Shown here in pieces: positions 34,341-45,212 of a stretch of 64,000 bases of DNA. Source of the stretch: Trichodesmium sp050015995 (GTDB taxonomy: Bacteria; Cyanobacteriota; Cyanobacteriia; Cyanobacteriales; Microcoleaceae); contig NZ_JBNHEP010000141.1 in assembly GCF_050015995.1 (NCBI RefSeq), forward strand, positions 11,712-75,711. The letters are read 5' to 3'. The notes beneath the pieces are model-generated. The model did no database searches. It was not told where the DNA came from and saw only the letters and a program-made list of their open reading frames with translations. Numbering within the stretch: position 1 is the stretch's first letter; each line of letters begins with the position of its first letter. Position numbers and translations under genes: made by a program.

Positions 34341-35525
34341 TTACTCCAGACTCTCAGATTCAAAAATATCCATAATTTTAACTTTTACCTTACCACTATT
34401 TAACTGAATTATCAATTCTTGGTCTGCCATTAAATCTGCTGTCGAATTTACTAACTTACCATCCTTTTTTTGCACGACTGCGTAACCTCTAGATAAAACT
34501 GCTTTAGGGTCAAGTGCTGCTAACCTTTGCCTTAACATCTGACATTTAACAGTTGCTTTGTCTAAAGTTCGGGAAGTTTGAGGAATATTTTTCAGTCGAA
34601 TTTTGAGAGACTTTAAATTTGCCTTTTCTTCATTAAACCTAGTTCTCAAAGCATCAATAATTCTTTCAACTCTTTGACAATGTTCGGCATAAAGTTGATT
34701 TTGGTCTGGCATAATTTTTTCTGCTGCTGCGGTGGGAGTATGAGCAGAATAATCTGCCACTAAATCTGCTAAAGTTTCATCTCTTTGATGACCGATACCC
34801 GTAATAATTGGAATTTTACAATCAGCAATTACTCTAACAACTCTTTCATCATTAAAACAGGATAAATCTTCTACTGCTCCACCGCCTCTAGCTAAAATTA
34901 TTACTTCGGCGCGTCCGTCTAATTCAACTTTTTTTATTGCTTTAACAATGGCTGGAGGAGCAAATTCTCCCTGTACTAATGTTGGGGATAATAATATTTT
35001 TACGAGGGGAAAGCGTTGTTTAATTGTGCGTTGAATATCTCCCCAGGCAGCAGCAGTATCGGAAGTAACAACGGCAATTGTTTGAGGAAACTTGGGGAGA
35101 GTTAGCTTATTTTCTGAGTCAAATAAACCTTCTGCTTCTAGACGCGAACGTAGTTGTAAATAGCGGAGATTTTTTATTCCTGCTCCCGCAAGAGAGACAG
35201 TATCAACTATTAATTTATAGTCGCCTCTAGGAGGATAGAGACTGATTCTACCTGTGACAATTATTTGTTCTCCTTTTTCTGGTTGATGATGAATATTTTT
35301 GAGAGTATTTCTCCAAATAGCACAGGGAAGAGAGGCAGAATTATCTGGTTCAGAAAGCGTGAAATATAAATTTCCTGAATTTAGCTTGGCGCTAGAGACT
35401 TCTCCGATAACTGATATTTGTTGAAGTTGGTAGTCTTCTTCTAAAATGTCTTTGATATAAAAGGTAATTCCTGCAACTGAGAGAGGTGATTCTTCTATGA
35501 ATTGTTCGGGAATATTTGCCGTCAT
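34341..35525 (-). CDS. xseA: Exodeoxyribonuclease VII large subunit
   Basis: XseA is the catalytic and DNA-binding subunit of exonuclease VII. The 394-residue protein shows an OB-fold N-terminus (SVAGITFYIKDILEEDYQLQ; VIGEVSSAKLNSGNLYFTLS), then the catalytic region with LPKFPQTIAVVTSDTAAAWGD, VIILARGGGAVEDLSCFND and PIITGIGHQRDETLADLVAD. The C-terminal part is helical, ending RLAALDPKAVLSRGYAVV. The length is close to the usual 400. It is followed 4 nt later by xseB, so the two form an operon. It is transcribed away from the large island gene. Confidence 0.96.
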   Translation of the reverse strand: MTANIPEQFIEESPLSVAGITFYIKDILEEDYQLQQISVIGEVSSAKLNSGNLYFTLSEPDNSASLPCAIWRNTLKNIHHQPEKGEQIIVTGRISLYPPRGDYKLIVDTVSLAGAGIKNLRYLQLRSRLEAEGLFDSENKLTLPKFPQTIAVVTSDTAAAWGDIQRTIKQRFPLVKILLSPTLVQGEFAPPAIVKAIKKVELDGRAEVIILARGGGAVEDLSCFNDERVVRVIADCKIPIITGIGHQRDETLADLVADYSAHTPTAAAEKIMPDQNQLYAEHCQRVERIIDALRTRFNEEKANLKSLKIRLKNIPQTSRTLDKATVKCQMLRQRLAALDPKAVLSRGYAVVQKKDGKLVNSTADLMADQELIIQLNSGKVKVKIMDIFESESLE

Positions 35526-36349
35526 TGATGATAGTTTGGTTTGGTTGGGTTATTGTGGGTAAAGTTTACAATAAAAGAAAGCTAAAAGTCAAAAAATTAA
35601 GTAGGGTGTGTGACGGAATTCTTAGTTATATCTTTGAGAATTTATATTCCTGTAGCCGTCACGCACCTTTAGGATAGAATGGTGTAATAAGTGTAGGTTG
35701 GGTTTAGGAACGAAACCCAACAATAAGGCACTGAATTTTCTTTTTTTATCCCCTTTAAAGAAAAAGCTTGAAACCTAATTTTCTAGTCTTATGCAAAATT
35801 TTATTTTGAGTTCCTATAATTTCTCCTTGAGTAATTTTGGGAGTGGGATAATAAAATTATTTTACTCAAATGTTATAGTTTTGTCTGAGCGATCGCTCAG
35901 AGAATAAAATTATTATTGGTTTGGCTTTTGGAATTATAATATAGTAGTTGTTAATAATATCATATTTGATATGGATGCTGAGGAACTTTTAAGGTGAAAA
36001 AATTATTGAAAAATCAAGTTTTCGATTCCTTGGATTTCTTACGCAGAATCCTGAGAAATATATTAACTGGATTTAGTCAAAAAGATATTGCTTCTTGTAC
36101 AGGATATGATTTTATTCTTGAAGCATTATGTGTAGTCAGATTTTAAGAAATTGGTATAACCTTGTCTCATTTATCGTAAATATTTGTTAACCAATGCTCT
36201 TTAGGGTAATGGCGTGATTTATAATTAGGGAAGACCAAGAAATAAATCATCCCACTAGATGGGATTAGCATCCTGCTCTTGCTTATGTTATTAGAGGGCA
36301 AGATGTCCACAAGAGATTTTGGGATAATTTATAAATTGGAGGTCTCTTA
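35526..36349. other. Long spacer with dispersed hairpins and a strong Shine-Dalgarno at its end
   Basis: The spacer holds an inverted repeat GGTGTGTGACGG (35605) / CCGTCACGCACC (35667) of a dispersed family. It also holds a GTTGGGTTtaggaacgaAACCCAAC palindrome near 35695 and a HIP1 site at about 35889. Just before 36350 there is GGAGG at optimal distance from an ATG that opens only a 71-codon frame. No gene is visible between 35730 and 36340. Confidence 0.6.
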
Positions 36350-36380
36350 ATGGCAAAAAAAAACCAAACCCTCATAAGTT

Positions 36381-39300
36381 ATGCCCCAATCCTCGCCCTT
36401 AATCAACAAAAACATCACAAAGGAACAAACACACCAGTATTTGTTTACCAGCATGGTTTCCCATCGTGGAACGCCCGTAAGCTTTGCAATGAGACAGGAC
36501 GGACGCATCTTTTACAGCGTATTGGATATGTCGAATACGGAGCAAAATGCTACGGTATCCGATGAGCATGATAAAAATTATTGGTCGAAGGTTAATTTCG
36601 AGGGTGTAGATGCAAGTCAGTTACATTTCCCATCGGAAATCATGCAGGTTGGGTATGGCGTGGTGCCCAACTTTCCGATTGGCAAATACGACAGCAATAA
36701 TAACAAGATTATTAATAGAGAGGAAGCTGGAAAGCCCCTAGATGCAAACGGCAATGAATTGTCTGCAGAAGCCATTAAGGATAAAACCGATCCCTTCTAT
36801 TCCAGTACAGCAAGGTTAGGTGCCAAAGCTCAGTTTCAGGTACTCTCGGATGGCAAGTACATTTATTTGTTTCGTCAGTCTATTGCAGGGAACGATTATA
36901 ATAATGAAAACCCGGCTATTGTAAACAACACCCTTTTAGTAGATCGTTTCATCCTCAGCGGAACAACTTTAAAGCTCAGTAGAGAAATACGCTATCAGCG
37001 CAGCCGCCACAAAACAGAACCTGAATCTCGAAAAGACACTCTCTCCGCTGTAGATGTGGAAGGCAATCCATTTTATGAGCCTACCCGTGAATTGGTTTTT
37101 GCCAACAATCTAGCTAATGGAAATTTTTCTGTGCTGTTGTTACCGGGAGCAGATTCAGAAGAACAGCGCTGGCAGATTTTTACGACTGACGCTGTAACCG
37201 GCAAAGTAAATAGCTTCAATATTAGATTTGATTACAGCATTGTGTTCGATACCAGCGACTCCCAAACAGTCGTCAACGAATTTATCGAAAAATATGGGCT
37301 TAATGATGGTTTGGTTTCCGATGTAAAAACTAAAATTGATAGGTACACCGATTTTACAGTTAAAGTTAAATTTGGTGCATCGGATACGAAACTAATTATT
37401 TCGGCTTCTAACGATATAGCGGCAGGGGATCTGTTGCTGATTGCCGATGAACTTCTGGCTATCCAATCCATACATGCTAATTATGTGGTAGTTACTCGTG
37501 GACAACTCTCAACGACCGCTGCTTCTCACCTTGCTAATACAGACATCAAACTGATTAAACCTGGTACCACTACTACCACCATTAATGAAGGTACTGGGTT
37601 TTTGAATAATGACCCCACTCTGACCGTTACATCAGCTGATGGATTTTCCATCAACGATTACATTTGCATTGACAATGAAATTCTTCTCGTCAATGCATTA
37701 TCTGGAAACGATTTGACCGTTACACGTGCCCAACTGGGTACCACAGTGGCACCTCACAACAATGGGGCGGGTGTAACCATTCTGAACGTTCAGTCAAAAT
37801 TTTTATCAGTTACAGCAACGGGGGATAGTGTAATTACAGGTGATGGTGTCACAAATGGAAACTACTTTACAAGTGAAGGAAATCAAATAACGATAACCAG
37901 TGGAAAAATAAGTGCGATTACATCGCCTGGGGAGGATGGCTATACCAGCCTTGACAATCAAATCACGAAGGATCTATTGCCTCAAAGTAAATACAGTGGA
38001 AAAGGTATACCCGAAGATGCTTTGACTGAGGTAGTTTACACCATCCGAACAGGGGTTGTTAAGGATGATTTTATTCCTGCATCTGACTCTGAATGGCCCT
38101 TAATTGAATATGAAAGTGATAATACTGCCATTCAAGCCAAATATACGGTGAATGGTGTACTTAAGGAAGAGTATTCCTTTCAAGCGCCGACAGACAAGCT
38201 AAAGCCTAAGTCAGTTGAATACACCCCTGGTAATGGCTTGTCATCATGCTATTACTACCAACAAGAAATGGGTGCTGACAATAAACCTATGAAAAACAAA
38301 GCCTGCGTGATGCTTGCTCTAGGGCTCGAAGACAAAAGACCAAGTGAACCAAATGAACCAAATAAAAATAGGCTCGAAGACAAAAGACCAAATGAACCAA
38401 ATGAACCAAATGAACCAAATAAATACATAGGTATTCTAAACTTTTCTGCGGCTGCTTCTGGCCGGTTGAGCCGCTTAACCACCGATACTGTAAACATGCC
38501 GGACATAAACGTTCAGGCACTGGATGAGAATCCATACGATACATTGGAAGACATTCCAACCAATGACGAAAATGGCGTGGCATGGCAGCAACCTCAAAAA
38601 ATGAGGCTCCTCGATATCGACCCCAACGGCTTAAGCACCAGTGGAGGGGTACTTAAGTTTGCCTACACAAGCGCTCCTATTGGCATAAGCGCAGGCTATT
38701 CGGATGCTGTTGTAGCAACGGAACCCTATTTGTTTGATGATTCCCTAGGAAGGGTAAACCTTTATTTTAAGGGAAAGAAAGAGAATTTCTTCGTGCTTTA
38801 CTTTGATCCTACCGGAAGTAAAAGTTTAACGGTTAAAGATTCTAGTTCGCAGAAGGTAAACCCTCCACTGTCTTTGAAACCGCGCCTCGATCGTGACATG
38901 ATCCTCAATGTGGTTGCCAATGTGCCAAATAATAGCAATACATGCACCATAACCGTGAATTCACAACCAGGCAATGAGGAAGTAGAAAAATGGAGTCACC
39001 TCCCCAAGCGCTTTTCTCAAATTACCGGCATTTTGAATGGTAGCAGCCAGTTGCCACTGGGAACACTGGAGCCGCTGGAAATCCACGGCGATCCCAGAGC
39101 AGCTTATATAAAACCCCAGACAGGCAACGGTACCTTCAAACTCCGTACCACTGTAGACAACAATCTCATGTTCCAGGTTACAAATGCATATGCCGCTCAA
39201 TTAGCTGATGGTGTCGAACATTCCGTGTCATTGAGCAGTTTGTCTGATTACCTGGACAGTAATCCCATGCTGAATATTGCCAAAAAGCAGTTCTCTTTAG

Positions 39301-42300
39301 TTAAAACTGCCAATGTAACAGTTAAGGCTGACGTATTTTACAAGTCATATCTGTCTGGAATGGTTACTAATATTGGCGACATAGATAAACTTTGGAAGTA
39401 TTTGAAACGCCAAAACTTCCTACAAGAGGTTGCTAGGCCACCAGAAAAAGGAGAAGACAAAGGAGAAGACAAAGGAAATTTAAGGTCTGGAACGATGACA
39501 GGCGATCGTGCATCTTTGAGCGATGATATGGCTGATGCGGACATCGATAATTTATCTCTGCAATTGCTGCAAGAGGGTAATGAAGCTGACAAAAAAGCTA
39601 GACGAGCAAGATTGAAACAATCCCTGATTGCATTGATCCTGGATGTGGCAAAAGTCCGTATTATCACCTTTACAGTACAGGATACCAATGCCCAAAGTGT
39701 TGACCGCTTGGAAGCCGGTTTAGCGGTTAGTGTTGGGTATGATTATGCAACCCATTTTACCTGTACCCCAGCCAACCTTGACGGAATCAGCGCACCAAAA
39801 TGGGAACATTCCAGAAGCTATCTATTTAATGCTGAGGTCAAATACGATGCAACGATAAATACAACAACTGAAATTACTCCTAGCTTTGACTATGAATATG
39901 ACATCAATAACACCATCGGCGAATGGGAAGACTGGGAGGCTAGCCTAGCTCTCGAGTTTAACCCTGCATCGTCCACCAATGGTGCCCTATTAAACACTGC
40001 CGATAGCGGCAAACTTGAAGGATTGCGGCCCACGGAAAAAGGCTTGAGCGTGGAAGCCTGGGTTAAGCCATCCAAAGATTCTAACTTTAACAATCCGGGA
40101 AGTATTGTTTACTATAAAAAAGGTAGCCAGAATTACTCGTTGGGCATTGAAAAGGATATTGATGACAGCTATAAATGCGTGGCTACCCTTGGCGATAAGA
40201 AATATACCAGTAAAAATTCGTTTCCCTTTCAATCCGAAGGGAAGGAGCAATGGATGCACCTGGCTTTTACCCATAAAAAATATTGGGGCTATCAACTCAA
40301 TAACAAGAACTTCATCAATTGTGGCAATGACAGTTCCTTACAGCTCATAGATGAATTCACCTTGGAGGTACTGGTGAAGATCGATGCAGCAGGTACTCTT
40401 CTGGAAAAAGAAGGTGAGTATAGCCTATCGGTTAATGGTAGCAGTGAAGTTGTTTTTGACTGGGCAGGTACAAATTACTTAGAGGAGTTGATTGAAGATG
40501 TCGTAAATAAGCCTGACAAGCTGGATTCATTAAATCAATTTTATAAAATCACTTTAATCCGATCCAAGAACAAACCACAGACAGAACCTACGAAAGTGGA
40601 GTATCCCATTACCGGTGGCAATCAGGAAGTAGGAACTGATTCTGGTGGAAAAAAGTGGTACGAGGACAAAAGCCAGGAAGAGATTATAAAGGGTATGGCT
40701 GAAAAGCAAGACCAGATAGATAGCAACATGAGTCTTAACCAATCAAATATGCTTGGTGCCAACCCAGACCCGTCATCTGACTCCAGTCCAAAATATTACC
40801 ATACCCTCATTGTTACAAAGAGTGACGAAAGCGCGACAGAATGGACCAGTATCACTCCCAAGGAAATAGAAAGTGTGGAAGCTTTTAAGGATTTCAGAAT
40901 GGGAGGCAACGGCTTCACAGGTACTTTCGCCAGTGTACGCATCTGGAATCGCGCACTTTCCACAAGCGAAGCAAAAGCGCTAACTGTGCCGGAAAACAAG
41001 GCAGGGCTGCTATCGCACTGGCGTATGGCGGAAGGAAAAGGCAAATACCTCTACGATGATGTGAGTGAAAACCATGGGATTGCATCCGAGGGGACATGGG
41101 TAGATAGCCCGCAAACCAATCACCCTGGACAGTTTCAATTTTATGTGGATGGGTCCCGTCAACCCCACGATACTCCCATAGACTATACTGCACAAGGAGT
41201 CGATCAGTTAAGCATAGGGGGCATAAAAACAACTTCCAGTTCTCAAGGCCACTTCAAAGGGACTTTGGAAGAGATCCGGATTTGGAATGGTCCGCGTACC
41301 AACGAACAAATTACTGACAATGCCTTTGGACGATTGAAAGGGGAATGGGAGCAGTTGCTGGCTAATTACACGTTTGATAAGCTGATCGACCAGACGGGTA
41401 ATAAAGTACAGGATGCCAGTGTTAACAGTACCCATTTGACGATTCAAAATCGTAACATGCTTAAAGAGGTGCTTTCAACCGCACCGATCGCTACCGAAAT
41501 CCCTCAAGTCCGGTCGGCGCTTACAGGAGTATTGACTGAATACAATAGCACTCTAGACTCCCGGCCCGGAGTGGTGGAATACGGTGATGTGCAGAAAAAT
41601 GACGACGGTACTCTCAATGGCATCTTGAAGCGCTGTTATTCCTTTATTGATGCAGACCGTGTCTGGAACCGGATGACTGGTTACAAAGTAGGTAACCTGG
41701 TCAGCCAGTGGTACGGTCAGGCGCAGTTTGCACCCCAAGTAATAGGCTATTTGGAAGGGCCACCGCCGGTGCCTGCAGAGAACTTCCCGGTTGGTAAAGA
41801 TGGGGATGTGGATACCTATGCGTATAAATTGAACAACTCCATCAGTTTCAATCAGGCTGAAGAAGTTTCCTATAATTACAGCACTGCCAAGGAGGCGGGC
41901 TGGAATGCTACTGCTGAAAGTGAGGCAAAGGCTGGTTTTGGATTAAGCTTTGTGATAGCTCCATTTGGTTTTGGTATAGAACAAGCGGCTGAGATAGGGG
42001 GCAAGGCTACATCTAATTGGGAGTCTTCCGGCAATCGTTCCCAAAGTTATGAGGGTGGAGTAAGTGTGAATACCGATCGCGCCTTAAGCGCTGCACTTGC
42101 GGGCTATGACAATGGCAAGTCAGGTGCCGAACGTTACTACAAACTCGGAAATACCGGCTATGCCCTGGTCAAGTCAAAAACCGCAGATCTGTACCTGCTG
42201 CGTCTGGCACATAACAATGCCCTGGTCAGCATCTACTGGCAGCCCAATCCCGATATTCCGGAAGATGTCAACATCATTCCTTTCCCCATCAATCCGCTTT

Positions 42301-43448
42301 ATACCAAGCAAGGTACGTTGGACGGCAAATTTGGTAAAACTACGGATGAGCATTATCCGCAGGCACAGGGTGTCTATGGTGAATATAGTTACTTCAAACC
42401 CCGCGAAGCTTATAAATTGAAAAAACAGATTGATCGGGAACGAAAGGAGTTAAAAGAATACTTTAGCAGATTTGATGTTGGGAGTACGAGCGACAAAATG
42501 AAAGCAGCTATTGCTGCGACGGGAGTTGCACAACTCGCCAATCTTGTTGTGGGTTACGGGCCTTTAGCTATGTCTGTGCTTAATCAAGCATTAGGGCAGG
42601 TAGCAACACAAGTTACCTACAACGATACTAAACTTCAGGATGATTTATCCAAAAAAATGAGTTCCAGAAATCTGATTAATAACTATGTTTGGACAGTGGA
42701 AGGTGGTTTTTATGCAGAATCTACCGAAGTAACAGAAACGCAGCAAGAAATTTACAGTGGTGACATAAATCTATCATTGGGTGGCATGCTGGGGATAACA
42801 TACAAAGCGGAAGCAGGGGCAAAACTTGAACAAGAAGCTTTATTTGGTAGTGGTTCTTCATTAACCTTGACCAAATCCAAAACCAAGGAGTCAAGCACTT
42901 CTTTTGGCCTGGATGTAAGTGTCGATATTCCCACCTCCCCGCGTTACAAATATGCCGGGATAGACGGGCGCACCCTGCCCAAAGGATTGATCACTCCGGG
43001 TACAGTAGATGCCTATCGCTTTATGAGTTTCTATTTGGAACCCAAAGGCAAGAATTTCATCGACCTCTATTCTAAGGTCATTGACCCAATATGGCTCGAC
43101 GAAAGCCCTGACCCTAATGCCCAGGCCCTGCGCCAGGCACGGGGCAACATAGACAAGGCCAAACCCTGCTGGCGCATTATGCACCGGGTTACCTACGTGA
43201 GCCGTATCCTGCCGGAGTTCCAGCCGGAAGCGCCGCCCTCACTGGAAAAATCCATGCAGGCAAGGGGCATTGAGAGCAATTATATGCTTATTAAGAAATT
43301 TGAACCCTATGTGGTTAATATTTCTGATTCGGGCACCTTTTTCGCTAAAATCGAAGAGGTTATTGATACTCAATTACCTGAATTTGACGCGTATAAAAAA
43401 CAGATCAAATACTATCTGGCACTTTATTTCAATATTAACCAGGCATAA
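36381..43448 (+). CDS. 2355-residue LamG-domain protein, probable surface/spike or toxin-like protein
   Basis: The product is not in a family I can name. No signal peptide is seen. Residues about 25-330 are beta-rich (FTSMVSHRGTPVSFAMRQDG; RWQIFTTDAVTGKVNSFNI). At about 334-470 there are two copies of a module found in phage structural proteins: a GDLLLIADELL-type strand, then VTRGQLSTTAASH or VTRAQLGTTVAPH. A charged repeat (EDKRPNEPNEPNEPNK) lies near 650-680. Two LamG/concanavalin-like regions span about 1220-1660 (LSVEAWVKPS; LLSHWRMAEGKG; FKGTLEEIRIWNG). About 1830-2200 is rich in alternating Ser/Thr strands with a hydrophobic stretch (VAQLANLVVGYGPLAMSVLN), loosely like pore-forming proteins. 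GC is visibly higher than in flanking genes. The first possible start is at 36381; an upstream TAA in frame prevents a longer one. Confidence 0.8.
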   Translation: MPQSSPLINKNITKEQTHQYLFTSMVSHRGTPVSFAMRQDGRIFYSVLDMSNTEQNATVSDEHDKNYWSKVNFEGVDASQLHFPSEIMQVGYGVVPNFPIGKYDSNNNKIINREEAGKPLDANGNELSAEAIKDKTDPFYSSTARLGAKAQFQVLSDGKYIYLFRQSIAGNDYNNENPAIVNNTLLVDRFILSGTTLKLSREIRYQRSRHKTEPESRKDTLSAVDVEGNPFYEPTRELVFANNLANGNFSVLLLPGADSEEQRWQIFTTDAVTGKVNSFNIRFDYSIVFDTSDSQTVVNEFIEKYGLNDGLVSDVKTKIDRYTDFTVKVKFGASDTKLIISASNDIAAGDLLLIADELLAIQSIHANYVVVTRGQLSTTAASHLANTDIKLIKPGTTTTTINEGTGFLNNDPTLTVTSADGFSINDYICIDNEILLVNALSGNDLTVTRAQLGTTVAPHNNGAGVTILNVQSKFLSVTATGDSVITGDGVTNGNYFTSEGNQITITSGKISAITSPGEDGYTSLDNQITKDLLPQSKYSGKGIPEDALTEVVYTIRTGVVKDDFIPASDSEWPLIEYESDNTAIQAKYTVNGVLKEEYSFQAPTDKLKPKSVEYTPGNGLSSCYYYQQEMGADNKPMKNKACVMLALGLEDKRPSEPNEPNKNRLEDKRPNEPNEPNEPNKYIGILNFSAAASGRLSRLTTDTVNMPDINVQALDENPYDTLEDIPTNDENGVAWQQPQKMRLLDIDPNGLSTSGGVLKFAYTSAPIGISAGYSDAVVATEPYLFDDSLGRVNLYFKGKKENFFVLYFDPTGSKSLTVKDSSSQKVNPPLSLKPRLDRDMILNVVANVPNNSNTCTITVNSQPGNEEVEKWSHLPKRFSQITGILNGSSQLPLGTLEPLEIHGDPRAAYIKPQTGNGTFKLRTTVDNNLMFQVTNAYAAQLADGVEHSVSLSSLSDYLDSNPMLNIAKKQFSLVKTANVTVKADVFYKSYLSGMVTNIGDIDKLWKYLKRQNFLQEVARPPEKGEDKGEDKGNLRSGTMTGDRASLSDDMADADIDNLSLQLLQEGNEADKKARRARLKQSLIALILDVAKVRIITFTVQDTNAQSVDRLEAGLAVSVGYDYATHFTCTPANLDGISAPKWEHSRSYLFNAEVKYDATINTTTEITPSFDYEYDINNTIGEWEDWEASLALEFNPASSTNGALLNTADSGKLEGLRPTEKGLSVEAWVKPSKDSNFNNPGSIVYYKKGSQNYSLGIEKDIDDSYKCVATLGDKKYTSKNSFPFQSEGKEQWMHLAFTHKKYWGYQLNNKNFINCGNDSSLQLIDEFTLEVLVKIDAAGTLLEKEGEYSLSVNGSSEVVFDWAGTNYLEELIEDVVNKPDKLDSLNQFYKITLIRSKNKPQTEPTKVEYPITGGNQEVGTDSGGKKWYEDKSQEEIIKGMAEKQDQIDSNMSLNQSNMLGANPDPSSDSSPKYYHTLIVTKSDESATEWTSITPKEIESVEAFKDFRMGGNGFTGTFASVRIWNRALSTSEAKALTVPENKAGLLSHWRMAEGKGKYLYDDVSENHGIASEGTWVDSPQTNHPGQFQFYVDGSRQPHDTPIDYTAQGVDQLSIGGIKTTSSSQGHFKGTLEEIRIWNGPRTNEQITDNAFGRLKGEWEQLLANYTFDKLIDQTGNKVQDASVNSTHLTIQNRNMLKEVLSTAPIATEIPQVRSALTGVLTEYNSTLDSRPGVVEYGDVQKNDDGTLNGILKRCYSFIDADRVWNRMTGYKVGNLVSQWYGQAQFAPQVIGYLEGPPPVPAENFPVGKDGDVDTYAYKLNNSISFNQAEEVSYNYSTAKEAGWNATAESEAKAGFGLSFVIAPFGFGIEQAAEIGGKATSNWESSGNRSQSYEGGVSVNTDRALSAALAGYDNGKSGAERYYKLGNTGYALVKSKTADLYLLRLAHNNALVSIYWQPNPDIPEDVNIIPFPINPLYTKQGTLDGKFGKTTDEHYPQAQGVYGEYSYFKPREAYKLKKQIDRERKELKEYFSRFDVGSTSDKMKAAIAATGVAQLANLVVGYGPLAMSVLNQALGQVATQVTYNDTKLQDDLSKKMSSRNLINNYVWTVEGGFYAESTEVTETQQEIYSGDINLSLGGMLGITYKAEAGAKLEQEALFGSGSSLTLTKSKTKESSTSFGLDVSVDIPTSPRYKYAGIDGRTLPKGLITPGTVDAYRFMSFYLEPKGKNFIDLYSKVIDPIWLDESPDPNAQALRQARGNIDKAKPCWRIMHRVTYVSRILPEFQPEAPPSLEKSMQARGIESNYMLIKKFEPYVVNISDSGTFFAKIEEVIDTQLPEFDAYKKQIKYYLALYFNINQA

Positions 43449-43504
43449 CTATGGGAGTCTAGTCAATTTCATCACAAAGCGTACACTTTACCACTTTATT
43501 TACT

Positions 43505-44743
43505 ATGGAATTCTACAAAAAACAGGAAAAAAAATCCGGTGATGGGTTAGCCATCACTGAATGGAATGACCTAAGCAACGCCGTTGCCGGTAATTCGGGT
43601 TTGACACTTGCTATCAACCAAGCAGATCAGGTTGGTATCGGAACAGACTCGCCGGGACAGAAACTCGTGGTGGAAGGCTCGTCGTCGAATCAAGGGAAGC
43701 ATAACGGGAGCAACTTGTCGTTTTCTGGGACTTTCGCCATCAAGAGCGACGCCCCACAGATCGACTTTATAGACATTAATAATAAGGATTGGACTATCCA
43801 CGTCAACAGTGACAAAATGTATTTTATTAGAGAACCGTGGGAATACAATCATTTAGTCCTCGACGGAACGGTTGACGGAGCGGGTAAAGTTGGCATCGGC
43901 ACTGACACTCCTTCTACGAAACTCGAAGTAAGTGGCGATGTAAAAGCGACCAGTTTTATTGGTGATGGTTCACAACTGACCAACTTAAGTGTAGGAGCTA
44001 CGGGCTTAAATGTACAGAATCGTCTGGAGGTCAACGGCACGTTATCCGTAACCGGAACAGGAGGTCGAAACTACTTCAAGGATGTTGAGAAATCAGATGG
44101 TAGTGGTCTGAGGGTTGGTGCGGTTTGGGGCATGTATGGAATCTATGCAGAAACCGGAAAAGTTGGTGTCGGTGGGGCTGATGGAGTGAACCTACAAAAT
44201 AATGCGTTAAACGTATTGGCGAACGGCAATGTAGGTATCGGCACCATCAACCCAGATGACAAGTTGCACATACAAGGCACTGGAACAGTTCGTGGGTTCG
44301 TAAAAACTTCTGGAAATTTTGCTTTCTGGAAGGCGGAGAACTCTGACAGAGCGTATGGTGTTGGTGCTTCTTTTTCTAGGTTTAGCATATACGACTATAA
44401 CGCAGATGCTAACAGGTTAGTAATCGACAGCTCTGGCAATGTAGGCATCGGCACACCCTCGCCGAAAGCAAAGCTTCATGTGAACGGTACATTTAAAACA
44501 AAACTGGATATAATCAGGTGCAATAATCGGGCAGATTGGAATAATAGCAATCATCCTGTAGCAATTTATTTCAAAACAAACTTAGCTGGCGAACCACCAG
44601 GAACAACGCTGATGGCAATAACTGATCTACCTGCGTGGGTATACCTTGTATGGCAAGGATTCGTCGCTTATGATGGTTCCATTTGGGTAAACCATCTGCA
44701 TTGGAATGACAAACCCTGGAATAATCCACAAAAAGTTTCTTAG
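43505..44743 (+). CDS. Phage tail-fibre-like protein with GIGT repeats
   Basis: The 412-residue protein carries four copies of the (V)GIGTxxPxxKLxVxG motif: VGIGTDSPGQKLVVEG, VGIGTDTPSTKLEVSG, VGIGTINPDDKLHIQG and VGIGTPSPKAKLHVNG. The motif is typical of trimeric tail fibres and of fibre-like adhesins. The segment SFIGDGSQLTNLS between repeats 2 and 3 is also characteristic. The C-terminal 90 residues are rich in Trp and His (WVYLVWQGFVAYDGSIWVN), perhaps a receptor-binding tip. No signal peptide is visible. It begins 57 nt after the LamG gene, with no clear Shine-Dalgarno sequence, and is in the same direction as the next two genes. The fibre-like structure is inferred from motifs only. Confidence 0.8.
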   Translation: MEFYKKQEKKSGDGLAITEWNDLSNAVAGNSGLTLAINQADQVGIGTDSPGQKLVVEGSSSNQGKHNGSNLSFSGTFAIKSDAPQIDFIDINNKDWTIHVNSDKMYFIREPWEYNHLVLDGTVDGAGKVGIGTDTPSTKLEVSGDVKATSFIGDGSQLTNLSVGATGLNVQNRLEVNGTLSVTGTGGRNYFKDVEKSDGSGLRVGAVWGMYGIYAETGKVGVGGADGVNLQNNALNVLANGNVGIGTINPDDKLHIQGTGTVRGFVKTSGNFAFWKAENSDRAYGVGASFSRFSIYDYNADANRLVIDSSGNVGIGTPSPKAKLHVNGTFKTKLDIIRCNNRADWNNSNHPVAIYFKTNLAGEPPGTTLMAITDLPAWVYLVWQGFVAYDGSIWVNHLHWNDKPWNNPQKVS

Positions 44744-44773
44744 AGACACAATTAAAATATCGAAAGCAAGCAA

Positions 44774-45025
44774 ATGAAACAACAACTAAAACAACGCCTT
44801 CAAGAACTTAAAGCCGAATTTGAATCCGGTCAAAAAGTATTTACAGAACTCGATGACAAGCGGACCAATGTTCAAAACACCCTACTCCGCATTCAAGGAG
44901 CAATTCAGGTGTTGGAAGAAGAACTCGCCAAAGTAAACGAAGATGAAACATCCGTTTCGACCAATGAGTTAGATACTGAAGCCTTAACTGCAAACAATGA
45001 TGTAAACCCTGAAACCTTAACATAG
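44774..45025 (+). CDS. Small coiled-coil protein
   Basis: The 83-residue protein begins MKQQLKQRLQELKAEFESGQ and continues with heptad-like KVFTELDDKRTNVQNTLLRI and GAIQVLEEELAKV, then an acidic disordered tail (NEDETSVSTNELDTEAL). Short proteins of this pattern often accompany tail-fibre or spike genes. It could be a trimerisation or assembly factor for the neighbouring fibre, but that is inference. It lies 30 nt downstream of the fibre gene and is likely co-transcribed. Confidence 0.65.
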   Translation: MKQQLKQRLQELKAEFESGQKVFTELDDKRTNVQNTLLRIQGAIQVLEEELAKVNEDETSVSTNELDTEALTANNDVNPETLT

Positions 45026-45212
45026 CAACGATTTAATTAATTATATTGCCCTTAATAACAGGAATGTTGATACTGTTGGCGAAAGTAATCATTGTGTGTA
45101 AGGTTTGTGCTTTGTTAGGCTAATGCTCAAAAGATTAGCTACTGGGTAAAAAGATACCAAATGGGTTCTATATATCGTTTAATGAAGACGCGAATGGTTA
45201 GAAACTTTGATG

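Noticed and set aside
36350..36565. 71-codon frame with a strong ribosome-binding site
   Set aside because: It overlaps the giant gene in another frame and has no recognisable product; kept only as a remark on the start region.
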